A stretch of 64,000 bases of DNA from Puccinellia tenuiflora (GCA_012064385.1 QRDG01001892.1:248001-312000); one strand, 5' to 3'; shown: positions 12,742-24,929, counted from the first letter of the stretch. Notes: generated from the sequence alone by a model not told the origin. Numbers and translations are program-made.

Positions 12742-13316
12742 CTATATGAGATGTAACTCAATGATGAGCTCCAAGCTGAGGTCATGGGTCTTCCTAAGAA
12801 TGATCAAAACAGTTTGGCCAATCACAAAATTCTTGCCTTCCATGAAGTTCTTCCACCCCAGCTTGTCAAAGTCAATGCGGCCGTCACTTTTCGTGTTGTA
12901 CGTGATGATGACGGCTACCCCTGCTGCTCCAAGTCTCAGTCCTCCATTGCCCTCAGCCGGTATGCCAGCCTCTTCTGCTATCACCTTAGGTAGTTTCTGT
13001 GCGCCAAAGATAACATAACTATGTCATATATACGTCGGGTAGAGGCGGTTTACTGAATATTAACTTAGGAAATTTAGGAGGCATGAAAAAGGCGGTCCTG
13101 TGGTACATACCATATCATGTCTGTTCAAATTTGTGCTCGACAAGCGAGTCACAAAAGGAATTCCAACATAGGCTCCTACTAGTAGAAGCTGAACGAGGCG
13201 GTTCTTCTCTTGGTTGTTGAGACTAACTCTTTGGACAACTATGATTCTATTGTCTATAATGGCAACAGATATGGTGGGATGTGGTGTCATGGTAAACACT
13301 AGCATGTCCCCCTTGC
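12742..13316 (-). pseudogene. B3-like DNA-binding domain gene carried by CACTA-1 (likely decayed)
   Basis: Two exons are readable on the minus strand. The first, about 13316-13111, contains TRLSSTNLNRHDM and ends at a good donor (ATG|GTATGT). The second, 12996-12742, starts after CACAG and contains LPKVIAEEAGIPAEG, then YNTKSDGRIDFDKLGW, KNFVIGQTVLIILR and a stop. The pattern resembles plant B3 domains, which bind DNA and often regulate transcription in the nucleus. I recall similar proteins from CACTA elements in wheat. A convincing first exon with a start codon was not found, so the gene is probably a captured fragment. Assignment to B3 rests on pattern recognition only. Confidence 0.45.
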
Positions 13317-13904
13317 TGAAATTGTTCTTGGTGATGAACTATTCCCATTGTTTGCCATGCAACAGGGTCTTCCTCAGTCCTTTTCTTACATGAATGTTGT
13401 ACGTGCTCCAAGGGCACGAAACAACACATGCTCCTCGAGCACTAACTTGTTGTACGCTCGCCGAGATGTGCATGGTACAATCTGTTATATTGAAAACACA
13501 AAACACAAATTCTATGTTACATTAGAACAGAAAGAAGCAGAAAGTGTATGGGGAAGAGGCTTGTTTTATTACCACGCACTTGCAGTGACACTGTTGCAGA
13601 CGAACAATGAATGAGGATCCACTAAAGATCCTGCTTATTTTACATTTACTCTTGAATACAAGGCATGTCATATCCTTTTCATTAAGTTGAAACAAGTAGA
13701 AATTAGAAAATGTGCATATATACGAACAAATTAATTGGTACACGTAGTCTTCGATAAGTTAATTTATCTATCATTTGTTAGAGCAGGAGTAGCTATCAAG
13801 TAGAAAAATAACTAAAGACAACTAATTATAACTCTATAAGTAGCTAGAAAAATAACTAATGAGCATGTGCTTAACAAATTGTACGGTCGGACTATACCGG
13901 GATG

Positions 13905-14240
13905 AAGGGGGAGGGCGGCGAGGCTACAGATTTGCAGCAGCGGCGACGAGCTAGGGATTTGCAGGTGCGGAGACGATCTAGGGATTTGCAGCAGCGGCAA
14001 CAACAGAATGGAGGGGACGGCGATGAGGCTATGGATTTGCAGCAGCGGCGACAAGCTAGGGATTTGCAGGTGCGACTAGGGATTTGCGACGAGCTAGGGA
14101 TTTGCAGGTGCGGCGATGAGCTAGAGATTTGCAGCAGCGGCGGCGAGCTAGGGATTTGCGGGCGAGGCGACGGAATGGAGGATGGCGGCGAGCTAGGGAT
14201 TTGCGGAGGAGGTGACGGAATGGAGGATGGCGGCGAGGCT
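13905..14240 (+). repeat. GC-rich minisatellite in CACTA-1
   Basis: There are about ten imperfect copies of a ~27-30 bp unit built on 'cgagctagggatttgcag' followed by 'cagcggcgg' or 'gtgcgg'. Open frames on both strands across it are products of the repeat and do not look like real proteins. Confidence 0.8.
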
Positions 14241-15611
14241 ACTGATATCAAAAATTGGAGGTAGCCCGGACCCCCCGGAAAATGTCATTGATCCGGAGGC
14301 TCCGGATCAATGATTTTTGCTACGACGCTACATGTCTGCGTTCCCACTATGACACCGGATTTTTTACTCCAACGTTCCCGCGGGCCCATCCATCATTCGG
14401 CAACCGTGTGCCACTCGGTAAATATAGTTGGAGTAAATGCATGAGGCGACGTGGAGAGAATGCAGGGCGGCGAGGCATGCGATCAGACAGTTCCTTTTGA
14501 CCGCCCGACGCCCCTCTGATTCTCCTTAACTTCCATGCTATATGCCTAGTGGTTTCCAGCGCATCGCACCACACGCGGCAGCATTCCTCTGTTTCCTTTG
14601 TTTCCTCTATCTCTCCGGCCGTACTGTTCATCTTCTTCCTCTCTTCTGCAACACCGCCATGGCGCCCGACGGCAAGTACTTCACCGAGACTCGCAAGGTC
14701 CCGATCCATTCTAATAAAAAGATATTTGTGACCAACACGAATGATTTAGAGGAGATTCGGAGACTCCTCGAAAAATGGGAGAAATATTAGAGTTTTGGGC
14801 TCGATGAGAAGTTTGTGGGTCTGGAATTGGAGTACGGGAAGAACACCGAAGAGGTCGACGTCGTTCAGATCGGCTTCCGCGAGGAAGTATTAGTATTCCA
14901 GTGGTGCATGTATGGATCGATCAAATGCACCATTCCCCTGTTTTTGTCAGTTTTCCCCCTTTCGTACAAAAATGCAATGTATTTATGTTTACTTCATCAA
15001 CTACTGCAGTAGTAACAAGAAGTGTCAGGCGCTGTTCAATTTCCTTAATGGCTAGGAAATAATATTTGCTGCCGTGGACATTAAGGGTGACAGGAGGGCC
15101 ATGGCTAGAAGTTGGGACGACTTCCAAATTCCAGAAGTGTTCCACGTGGATCTTCAGATGCTTTACCAGGTGAAGGGAGAGGAGAGAACTAGCATGGCTA
15201 CCCTGGCAGTCGAACTGATCTCCAATCACTACGCCAAGATGAAGAAAGACTTCCCATCTGACCGGCACGGTTTCTGGGAGGAGTCCCCACTTTCTGATGT
15301 GAACCTGCACTATGCAGCCGTCGATGGGTATGTCTTGTATGAGCTTTACCGTAAGATTAAGAGCATCGAGACGAGCCTCCAATGCCAACCAACCTACTGC
15401 CCCGGTTGCCTAGCGAAAGAAATATCGACGATGAAGTGGAAGGAGGTGGGTGACGGCTCTGGTGCAGGTCGTAGTCGCCAGGGGGGACGATGATGGCAGC
15501 GACGGCTCTGGCGGCTGGGACGACCATGACAATGGCGGCCGGAAGTAGCAGGCGGGTGCAGGTCGTACTCGCTGGGGGATGACGACGGCATCCGGAAGGT
15601 GGGAGACGACT

Positions 15612-17308
15612 CACTACGGGAAACAGGAGGTACGCCGTTGCTATCGGCATATTAAAAGCAGTTGGCGTAGGGCTACGCCGATGGCTTTGGAAAAGCCGTC
15701 GGTATTTTTGTACATTTTTTTAATTTTTTTGAACATTTTTATTTTCTTTAATTCTTCTTTAATTCTATTCCAAAATTTCCCACTTAGCAACACATTTAAT
15801 CTCTGATTTCAGACTTAATCTCAGGTCAAAGTACTTATCTGGTCAAACTTCCCACTGGATCACCCATCCTTAAATTGCTCCAGCCTCAACACGCTTAACT
15901 TTTAAGTTCCTTCCAAATTAGCTTCCAAATGAGATGTTTGAACTTACTGATATTAGTATACTATCAATCATATGTTACACTCTTTTAAAAGTTTAAATTT
16001 TAAAATTCTATTTGAATAAATAACAATGATTACGTAATAATATTTTTTTAATAAATAACAATAAAATTAATTTTACTTTATTTTTTCCTGTTTACATTTA
16101 ATATGGAATAATTCATATCTTCAAATCTGTAAATCGAAATTTGACAAATAAAATGTCTAAGTCGATTAGAAAAATGTGAGGATTCAAATATGACATCCAT
16201 GATCCATATCATCTTTTGCATCACAGAAACATCGATAAACTTAAAAAAATTGACCTCTTTCGATGAATAGTCATGGTGGCCATTTTGACCTTTTTTTGAA
16301 AAAAAAAATCAAATAAAGTATCCTTTGGCACCGAGTCCTTTTATGTGTATTAGTTTCTATAAAAATAATAAACTTTATTTTTGGCAAATTGATCAAAAAA
16401 ATCTTCACAAAAAGGTCTATCGTGTATAAACATCTATAAGTTTCAAGCCAAATGACCAAGTTATGACTATTCCCACGGCATAGTTTGTGATAAAGTTCTC
16501 ATATTCGACAAATAGGTGTATCTTCGTATGGGAAACAATGGTTCCGAAGGGATTATTCAAATTATTTTTATAAATATCATTTTCCTTTTTCTAAGTGGGA
16601 AAAATGACTTTTTTTTTGTGAACCAAGTACAACAAATATGGTGCAAAATTGCACCCATCTAATTTTCAAAAAGAGTAGTCCACATTTGATAGATAGTCCC
16701 CAAGTATTAGGAATTTTCTTGATTTATACCTAATTTCGCCTAGTTAAATGAGTTTATGCTGATTTTCTGAAAGTAATCCAAACTTGAACTACAAGTGTTT
16801 GATAGTTTGGTCTGAAATTTTTGTTAAAATCATTTTAAGGTACACAACTAGTGGTTATATCATAGAAACATCGATAAACTTAAAAAATTTGACCTCTTTC
16901 GATGAATAGTCATGGTGGCCATTTTGACCTTTTTTAAATCAAATAAAGTGAAAAAACCGTCCAAAAAAGATATCCTCTGGCATGGAGTTCTTTTATGTGT
17001 ACTAGTTGCTATGAAAAATTATAAGCTTGATTTTTTGGCAAATTGTTCAAAAAAATCTTCACAAAAAGTTCTATCATGTATAAACATCTATAAGTTTCAA
17101 GCCAAATGACCAAGTTATGACTATTCCCACGGCATAGTTTGTAATAAAGTTCTCATATTCGACAAATAGGTGTACCTATGCCGACAGCTTTGCCGTCGGC
17201 GTAGCCCTGTACGTCGATGGTTAGTATGGGCAGACCAACTCGTTCCCTACGCTGAAAAGCCGTCGGCGTAGCCGCTGGCCGTCGGTGTAGTGCGCCATTC
17301 CTGTAGTG
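15612..17308. mobile_element. Small nested CACTA-type element
   Basis: The left end CACTACGGGAAACAG starts at 15612, and the right end ends at 17308 (reverse complement CACTACAGGAATGGC). The flanking triplets are ACT and GCT, a 2 of 3 match to a target duplication. Subterminal palindromes built on 'gccgtcggcgtag' occur inside both ends. It is 1.7 kb, codes for nothing visible, and interrupts the tail of the exonuclease pseudogene. Confidence 0.7.
16225..17176. repeat. Internal direct duplication in the nested CACTA
   Basis: About 300 bp at 16225-16525 is repeated at 16866-17176 ('catcgataaacttaaaaaa', 'gaatagtcatggtggccat', 'ataaacatctataagtttca'). Both copies run in the same direction with minor indels. 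Confidence 0.75.
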
Positions 17309-18848
17309 GCTCTACCTGGGACGTCGTCAACGGTGCTGGTACTGGCTGGGGGGACGGCAACGGCTAGGGAGTCGGCACTGACAAGAACGACGGTACAGGC
17401 TGGGGCGATGGAGCAGGGTCGTGGTCATCGATCGTCGATGGCAAGTGCCGGCGGTGGTGATCGCACGCGGCGCCGCGCACGCGCCGCCCTACAATTAGTA
17501 CTCGATCTTTTGTTGTCTTATATTAATGCATAGAGGTAGTATAGCTACAATTAGTACTCGATGCAACAGTTTATATGGTTGCACGATCGATCGTGATCGA
17601 TCTCTTTTTCTATTATTTGCCTATGATGCATATGTATTTTTAGTCTGATCGATCGATCTGTTTATATAGACGAGCGTAGTGACGGTCAAATTTATAGGTC
17701 GTCTCGAATATTTGCAAGCTGAGATGGTCATGAATATCAGTCGTCTCTAACATATTTGTAGTCGGCTAGTTTTCTTGGCCATCGTTGATGAACAAGCAAT
17801 TGGAGACACGCAAGAATATCAACCGTCTCAAATGATATTAGAGATGGTCCTGAAATTTCGACCGTCTGAGGGCGTCTTTCCGAGACGGCTCATTTTAATT
17901 TACATCTGACCGGCTCTAGGTTCCGTCTATGAAAGTCAAGTTTGTACTAGTGATACAACTCAAATCAACCAAAGACAGTCAACAAATTAACCATAAGGCC
18001 AAAAGAAACTACACAAACATCACATTGATGCAATAGATCATCAGAAAATAATATATAGCATCAAACATCATGTTTTCATAGAGGGGTACAGAGGTGTATG
18101 AGAGAATAGACCACTGAATGTAAAGAGGAATTGACGATGGAGATGGCGGTGAAGATTGTTTGCCATGGCGGAAGAGGCAAGGCGGGGGCGACGGTGGCAG
18201 CCGCCGCGAGCGGCGGCACATGGCGGAGGCCGGCCGTCTAAAGGTGGGCGCCGCACCGCCACCCTAACCCCCTTCCTTCATGGATTCTTCGGTTGTAGAT
18301 GAGCCCTCTTCCTTGTAGATGAGAACGAATGGGGATGCAATTTCATGGCTTTTGGTGTCTGTCCCGAAAACTAGATTTTCACATCTTTATATAAGCGGTG
18401 GCAATCTTCCTCGGCCATCTTTATATAAGTGCTGTTGTGATCTAAGGGCTCTTGTACACCTCTAAAACCTTCCTAGGGACTCCTCTCAGCCCTCATGAGT
18501 CAATAGGGTTGAGTCTTGGTAGAATCCATCAAGTTGAGTAAGAGTTGCAGTCAATCCCGTCACCAACTTTCGAAATCCCGTAATTAGATATGGGTCTCAA
18601 GTAAAACGAGCTTTCCCGGCGCATAGCTACACCGTTTTCGACAAATTCTAGGTCCAGGATTATCCCCTGGAAATCACCTACAACTTTGTATAACAAATAT
18701 ATTTGGTTTAACGTTGACTTCATGTGTTTCCAAGGCGATCTCTAAAAACTGTCTGGTGGGGACAGATTTAAGAAAGTCAAGAATCCATCCCAACAAAGTT
18801 TCTTTTTGCGTTTTTTGCCAATTTTGAAGTAACTTCTACACATCAAAG

Positions 18849-19531
18849 AACTCCACTAGGAGACTCATGCCTGGAGATTGCTGGATTGGATGGTATTCGA
18901 TCGTGCGCACCCATATTTTTTCTCTGACTGTTTGGTTTCAGAGGGAGCGCTTCGAAGCTCTACTGGCTGTTAATATCATGGAGCACGGTTTCTCGTTTTA
19001 TGGAGCTGGCGGAGAATGTCATGGAAGGTGAGATATGAGGACTAGCAATGGTGGTCTGAGTCTTTGTCGCGATGAGGAATTGTCTAGGTGATTCGTGACT
19101 TGAAGCAGCGGCATGTATGTGGGGGCGACTGCAGAGGAGAAGTCCTAAGTCTTATCTTTCAGGGTGAAAATCCAAGGTCTGGACTTAATTGGTTGTGCCT
19201 GGCAATGGCCTTGGTGAAGGAATTGTTTTGAGAATGTGGACTGTCTTCAGGGTGAAAACCTGAGATCTATGATCGGGCGACGACAGCGCTTGTGCACTGT
19301 TCCTTCTTAGAGGCGTCACTTTTGGAGAAGCTGGACTTCTGGTGTTGTCTTGGTGGTGTTGGTAATGCTGTTTCAAGGATCTGACCACTATAGCGGGCCT
19401 TTTCTTTTTTTAATTCTTCTCTCTTTTTCCGGCTGTGTGCATCTGTAATGCCGCTAGGGCATTGCGTTGTTGCAGAGGCTAGGTGTAATTGGTATCTTCG
19501 CGATATTAATATATGCTCTTTATCGAAAAAA
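18849..19531 (+). mobile_element. 5'-truncated LINE inserted in the Gypsy LTR
   Basis: The 3' end reads 'ggtatcttcgcgatattaatatatgctctttatcgaaaaaa', broken here as 'gatattaatatatgctc' then 'tttatcgaaaaaa', which I recall as a Triticeae LINE 3' end. ATCAAAG occurs on both sides (18842-18848 and 19532-19538), a short possible target duplication. Only 3' UTR-like sequence remains, with no reverse transcriptase. Confidence 0.6.
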
Positions 19532-19664
19532 ATCAAAGTGTAAAACAAAAACTTGTACACTTTTGCAACTATTAATAGGTTAGTCTAATAAAATGATATA
19601 AATTAATATTAAAGTGGCATGAATCAATCAAAAATAATAGATACGTTTTGGACGTATTAGCCGG

Positions 19665-20097
19665 GGATACCTGACAAGCGCTGAACTACCTATGGTCCAT
19701 ATGGGAAAGGGCCCCCAACCTTCTGTTTCTGATGTGAAAGTGCCAGCTTGGCGCAAGATGTTACTAGAATGGACACAGGTCGTCTGCAACCAGCGTATCC
19801 AATTCATGACATCCTTGATGATGTTCCCAACCAGCATCAATGTGTGTGTCAACACTACCACCATCCTCTCTAATGGATAAATTGAAAGTGTAAGCCTGGT
19901 ATGACCTATCAAATTGGTTGGCTATCACTTGAGAGTCGGTCCACACGGTCTCTTTTTGTTTGATCATGTTGCTCTGGCTTTTTGTTTGGCCACAATACTT
20001 CGTATTCCGCCACATTATTCGTGGTTTCGAATTGCATCCTGATTTGAATTTGCTCTTGTTCTCTTCAGGTGATGTGAGGACGATTCCGGATGATGTG
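19665..20097 (-). pseudogene. Degenerate Gypsy RNase H-like fragment (left part)
   Basis: On the minus strand MQFETTNNVAEYEVL (about 20000-20045) matches the 'TNN.AEYEAL' motif of Gypsy RNase H domains. Stops and frame changes follow. CACTA-2 interrupts it at 20098, and the sequence on the far side (27378 onward) probably continues the same fragment. Confidence 0.5.
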
Positions 20098-20118
20098 CAC
20101 TACTAGGGAACAGGCCAT

Positions 20119-20360
20119 TAGTGGCGCACGGATTTTTCATTCTGTGGCGCACGGATTTTGCTTCCCGGTGCGCCACAGAATTGTCGCCACAAAAATTTAT
20201 TTCTGTGGCGCACCTGGGCCGTGCGCCACAGAAAAGCCAACATTCTGTGGCGCACCGAGAAGCTGCGCCACAGAATTGCCTCGGCCCATACCAGCATATT
20301 AATTCTGTGGCGCACCCTCGCTCAGTGCGCCACAGAAATAGATGCGCCACAAAAAATGAA
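20119..20360. repeat. Left subterminal array of CACTA-2
   Basis: There are about ten units of 'tctgtggcgcac' and its complement 'gtgcgccacaga' in paired inverted order. Such arrays bind the TNP1-class protein in the maize En/Spm system; binding here is inferred. Confidence 0.85.
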
Positions 20361-20980
20361 AACCATGCGCCACAAAAATTTAAAACAGAAATACAGAAAA
20401 ATGTATTTTGCTGTACAAATATGTGTATACATGATTTATACAGATTTATACAGAACTACAGGTATATTTAACAGGTATATGAAAACAGACAAACACATTA
20501 ATCACTATGTCATCACACATATATATTACTTAGTGCCTGAGATACATACATATAGTCACAAAGTGCCGAATGTTTACACAACATTATGATACAAAAGTTC
20601 ATCATTTACACACATTATTACAAATGGAGAGGTCACTGCCTAGCTACACTAGGATCAAGTAGAGCGTACATCGGCGACGGTGGTGAGCAAGATCGAGCGG
20701 GGAGGACGAGATCATGGATCCTTCTTCGTCGGCGCCGGGAACGGTTTGCAGCGCTCTTTCGTCGTCCACGTCCTGGTGTCCTGCTAAGCCTCTAGGATTT
20801 CTTCAATCTCCCTCTTAGGCAACCCTGGAGATGGATTGGGATATAAATATATTGATTAATAATACAAATCTAAGTGGACAAGTCTATAATAAAGAAAATA
20901 AAGAAGCACTTATTGCTACCTCTGACATTGTGTAAGGACCCCCGATGATTGTTGACATCTTCGACGATGATTTATGATAA

Positions 20981-22844
20981 CTACACCTGGATGCAATGGA
21001 AGTCTTCTCTAATATTGGCATCGGTGATATCCCCCGCACATTTGGTCCATTCTTGGAGGCTAGATGGCAACTTCAATTTCTCAGCATCCCGGACAAACCC
21101 TTTAAGGTGATGGAGGGCGTAGAAGGCCTCCTTCATGCTGCCAGACTTCTGCTTCACGCAGCAGAACTCGGTCACATGCTTGAACCGGTGTGTGCCGTCA
21201 TTGCTGAAAACTTGTTGCTTCTTTTCGAAGGGTCCTCCCTTTTTGGCGTAGCCCTTGAGAGCCTCATCGAGAACACCCTTTATCTTGGTGTAGTCTTTCT
21301 TCATATCCAAACTCCCCAAGTCGAGATAAGTGGCACTGAACCACCTCGGGTTCAGGACGACGAGTGTGCAGTACTTGTTCCTGCTCAACACAATTGAAAC
21401 GAAATGTTGGAAAGGATCAGCAATGGAACAAATCTACAAGAAAGCATAAGTTACAACGGCGGCGAGCGAATGTGTACTTACTTAGGAAAGAAAGGAAGAA
21501 GAACGTTGTTCTTCCTCTTGTTGGTCAGCATGAAACTCCCGAGGTACTCTGTCACCTTGGTCCGTGTTGCTGATCCTTCCACCAGCTGGCAGTCACGCAT
21601 ATAGTAGGGATCCGCTACCGCGACGGACTGGGTATTATCTCTCTTGATCTTCATCGACATATCGAGCGCGTATAGGCGGACCAAGTTATAGTCCAGCCGT
21701 CTAGAGTGAAAGAGATTGAAGACGTCCTCGTACGCGATGAAGAACGGATTCGCGGGGGCATCATAGATGAAGTCCAAGTCCTTTGCACCCTAACCGTGAA
21801 CACCGGGTAATTTGGCTCCTTGTCTTGAAGAAGGAGGCGCTCTAGCACCAAGATAGATTCATGCAAAGCGTGCATGGATCCACGTGCAAGGCAGAGCAGC
21901 TCCGGAGGCAGTATCGCTTTACCAGCTTCATGAACCCGGGTCAAGCCAACAACCGCACGGGGTGATACCGTGTCTTCATGACCCCGGATAGTCTTAGGAG
22001 CTGGCTGGCTCGCAGAGGCACCTGGCCCCCTCTTTCTCTTCTTGTTCTTCTTCTTCATCTCCGGGGATGGTGAGGGTGGTCGGGGTGCGGACTCCGGGAA
22101 AACCGTCTTACGTAGTGTACCAGGGCTGAAAATGGTAGACGGTAATTTGTGTGGAGGTTGATCGCCGGCCTCCGGAGGCGTGTCTTGAGATAAACCCTGG
22201 AAGTCCAGGCGCTGCGTGCATGTACTGGGACGAGCAGCTTGATCGCCTTGAGCGCGGAAGGGTTCTTCATCCATAGGAGGCATGTACATGTCCAAACTGG
22301 CGCCAGTGTTGAGGTAGCCCTCGACGTCGACATCATCACCATCGTCGTCGTTGGCATCAAGTTGAGGTGCATTGGCAGCGCCTTTGGATGGTTGCGGTAC
22401 AGGCGCTCCCAACAGTTTTTGGTGGCGACTGCTGGTGGCGACGACCGTCGGTTCCTTCTGGGTGGCGGTGATGGCTGCAGGCTTCGAGGAGGGCCGAACG
22501 ATCGGCCTCGAGGGCCGAACGATCGGGGGCCTCGAGGTGGCGCCGGTGGTGCGCCTTAACCCTAGAAGACCAGTCCCAAGACGAATCTGGGTCTTCGGCC
22601 ATTTCATCGGCCACTTGATGCAATCTTTAAGGACCATGTGATCCTCGTTGGCTCCCGGAGGTTGAATGGGGGGCTCGACGTCGCGAAACTCAGGCACTAT
22701 CGTAACCAACCTGACCCTCATAACGTCCTCGTCCATTTTACTGTGGTGCATATCGCGGCTCATTGGTTGTACGACAGTGCCCTGAGCACAGTCCTTCAAC
22801 TCTCCGCCGGGCACCAACCTATGCAGTAGTATGCAAGGCATGTC
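20981..22844 (-). pseudogene. TNP1/Ulp1-like protein of CACTA-2, C-terminal half (decayed)
   Basis: The exon begins at the acceptor CTCAG|GACATG (22844) and joins the upstream exon in frame as ITQ|DMPC. Residues DMPCILLHRLVPGG to ANEDHMVLKDCIKWP resemble the TNP1-like domain of plant CACTA proteins. Proline-rich and basic linkers follow. Near 21777-21480, in a shifted frame, DFIYDAPANPFFIAYEDVF leads into an Ulp1/SENP-type cysteine protease fold: NKYCTLVVLNPRWFSATYLDLGS carries the fold strands (quoted in two parts, NKYCTLVVLNPRW and FSATYLDLGS), and GSMKEAFYALHHLKGFV sits where the catalytic Cys usually lies. No Cys is present there. The frame changes mean no complete protein can be made. 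Confidence 0.6.
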
Positions 22845-22930
22845 CTGAGTCAAAACATGTTGGACATCATGAGATGGCAGTCATCATAGGCATAGTTATA
22901 GAAGATTCTGCGGACTAACTAATTAGTTAC

Positions 22931-24614
22931 CTGGGTGATGGCGTCGAGCTCGGCAACTGTCGAGACAAGGGCGCCGGTGCCGGCGGCCGGCCTATCATTC
23001 TCCGGCCGCTCGGTTGCATTATGAAGAACAGCCTCCGCTGGCTGCGGCTCGATATCTTTCGTGATAGGGGGCGTCGTTGCATTGGGCTGTGGGGTCGTCA
23101 GGTCCGGCGACACGTTTTGGTTCATGATGGAGTTGCTGCCGCTGTCGCTGGGCACGTATATCGGCCCCTGTCGACCATTCGCATTCCAAGCAGCTAACCC
23201 CTCCGCCAACCAGGTAACTTCAGCCTCTCGTCCACTAACCGCTCAACCGTGGTGGAGTCCACTTTTTGATTCTCAAGTGTCTCCACCTTCTTTCTTAGCT
23301 CCACAACCTCGGCTTTATCCTTACTTGGCCTCCTCCTCTCCTTTTTCGTCTCGGCGTCCGAGTGGTAGTAGTTGATGAACTTCATGCTCATACCGAAGCC
23401 GGACACACGGCCAGCTGACGTCGGCGGCATCGACAGGGGCCTACCCTTGTAGGCGTTCGTCGCCCTGTTGAAAGTTGTGTCCCACGGCTCCGTCGACCCC
23501 TGGGACTGACGGGCCGCCGGCCTCAGCGTCAGCCTTCAACTCTGCCTCCTGCAGACAAATTAGGCAGTAATTTAGATATTTGGCTTCGTTATCTAACTAG
23601 ATCAACGCAATGGACTTTGAGATATCCGCGGTAATTAAATTCCTTACCAGATACTTCTCAAAATCCTTCACGGCGGTATCGTCGGTAACAAATTCCCCCG
23701 TGGTCTTGTCCAGATAGTAGCAGGGACCGGACAAAGAACCTTGTCTGCTCGTCCGTGATTTTTTCCCACGGGTTCTCTTTTCCGAGACGTGCGTACTCGG
23801 CATCCTCTTTGTCCCAAATGGGCTTCTTTCCTCGGTAACCGCCGCTTCCACAACGGTGGTTACCTATGTTCTGCTCCCGCATGTCCTTCCCCCACTTGGT
23901 CCATTTTTTAGCCTCCTCGGTTCTTAAGGACAACTTGAATTCCTCAAACTCTTCTTGGTCGAGCATCGGCTCTTTGGCTTTTATCTTCTCCCAGCTGAGA
24001 CCCTTCTCAAGCTTCCGCTTCACCCGGTGTTTCCAGCTGCTCAAGGCGGTGCTCATCTTTGAGATGGCTAAACTGTCCACCTTTTTGTTGAACGGCTCCG
24101 GGAACGTGTACCGTTGGTGAAGCTTCTGGAGGAGGACGTCGCGCAAAGCCTTATTGCTCGTGCTTCTGATGTCCTTCGTGTTGATGGACACGCTTTCCCG
24201 GAGGATGCACCCTAGTTGCATGCTGTACCCTTTGGCAGTGGCCTTAGGCGCCACTGGTAGGCCACTTGGCGTGACCTCGGTGAAATGGTCTGTGACGTTG
24301 GCGAGCACTTGAGGTGTCCTATTCCTCCTTTCCTTCTTCTGCTTTGGAGCGGTCGGGTCGACACCACCATCCGTGTGGTCGCCGCCATCGGTGGTGGTGG
24401 TGTCATCCTCATGGCTGCCACTAGCAGCTCCATCGGTGGTTTCGGCGTCGTCGCCCTCCAGGGCATCTTGCTCATCGTCGGCACGGTCGCCACTAGCAGC
24501 TCCAGCGGCGGCGGCCTCCTCCAACTCTTGGGACGCTTCCCAGAACGACTTGTTGGCGTCTCTAGCTATTTCTTCGACGCTCATCTTCTTAGAAGGGCCC
24601 GCGGAGTCCGACAT
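22931..24614 (-). pseudogene. TNP1-like transposase-associated protein of CACTA-2, N-terminal half (decayed)
   Basis: The start ATG is at 24614 (MSDSAGPSKKMSVEEIA). An Asp/Thr/Gly-rich acidic stretch follows, then a plant En/Spm transposase-like domain (SWKHRVKRKLEKGLSWEKI, KKPIWDKEDAEYARLGKE, NPWEKITDEQTRFFVRS). The frame shifts near 23730, and the conserved YYLDKTTGEFVTD continues in another frame. A donor follows at 23648 (CTG|GTAAGG) and an acceptor at 23548. Exon 2 has STEPWDTTFNRATNAYKG and SAGRVSGFGMSMKF, again with frame shifts, and ends at 22931 (CAG|GTAACT). In active elements this protein binds subterminal repeats. This copy is broken. Confidence 0.65.
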
Positions 24615-24929
24615 GTTTGCACTTAATTAAAAAAAGGCAAAAAGTTAGTACAACAGAAATATAAGAAAAAAAATCAATTAATTAATTACTAGGATACCCG
24701 GCCCATGCATTAGTCGCAATACCCCATATGTCCCTTTTTTAGCAGTCATGCCAAAATTCACGAAAAATTTCGGCATGACCTTTGCTAAAAAAGGGACATA
24801 TGGAGTACCCGAATTTGCCGGAACGGAAGTTAATCAACGTTCCGGCAATCTCAAGGGCCTCTCGGGGTACCTGCAAGCATTTCACAAAAGGCCTCTAGGG
24901 CACACATTCAACAAATGCAGCACACCACA

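Larger units (their letters stand above)
14659..17490 (+). pseudogene. Decayed 3'-5' exonuclease-domain gene in CACTA-1
   Basis: The start ATG at 14659 lies in a good context (gccATGgc). The frame runs MAPDGKYFTETRK... to a TAG at 14788-14790, then continues in the same frame with KFVGLELEYG and VDVVQIGFREEVLVFQWC. This matches the ExoI region of RNase D/WRN-type exonucleases, except that the usual D-x-E reads E-L-E. Further on, AAVDIKGDRRAM resembles ExoII, and HYAAVDGYVLYELY carries the ExoIII Y-x3-D. Between these parts the frame shifts and stops. The Gly/Asp-rich tail is split by the nested CACTA at 15612-17308 and resumes at 17309. The family removes nucleotides from 3' ends; this copy cannot make a full protein. 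It is a relative of the intact gene at 61102-61755. Confidence 0.6.
12264..17952. mobile_element. CACTA DNA transposon (CACTA-1), TSD ATA
   Basis: The left end CACTAGTACAAAACC starts at 12264. The right end, reverse-complemented, reads CACTAGTACAAACTT and ends at 17952. ATA flanks both sides (12261-12263 and 17953-17955), the 3 bp duplication expected for CACTA elements. Short subterminal palindromic units lie near both ends ('aaccgtctcc', 'gacggctc'). No TNP2 transposase is present, so it is non-autonomous. It carries a decayed B3-like gene, a minisatellite, a decayed exonuclease-like gene and a nested CACTA. Confidence 0.9.
11444..19659 (-). repeat. Gypsy LTR interrupted by CACTA-1 and a LINE
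   Basis: LTR pieces lie at 11444-12263, 17953-18848 and 19532-19659. On the minus strand the LTR starts at 19659 with TAATACGTCCAAAACG (the usual TG start changed to TA). Removing CACTA-1 (12264-17952) and the LINE (18849-19531) leaves about 1.8 kb in one direction, with text I recall from one Triticeae LTR continuing across the CACTA insertion. The first piece is the near-identical partner of 1744-2544. No 5 bp target duplication was identified, so I cannot say whether this is a solo LTR. Confidence 0.55.

Noticed and set aside
13892..14264. Open frames of about 120 codons on both strands
   Set aside because: Products of a 27-30 bp minisatellite whose length keeps the frame open.
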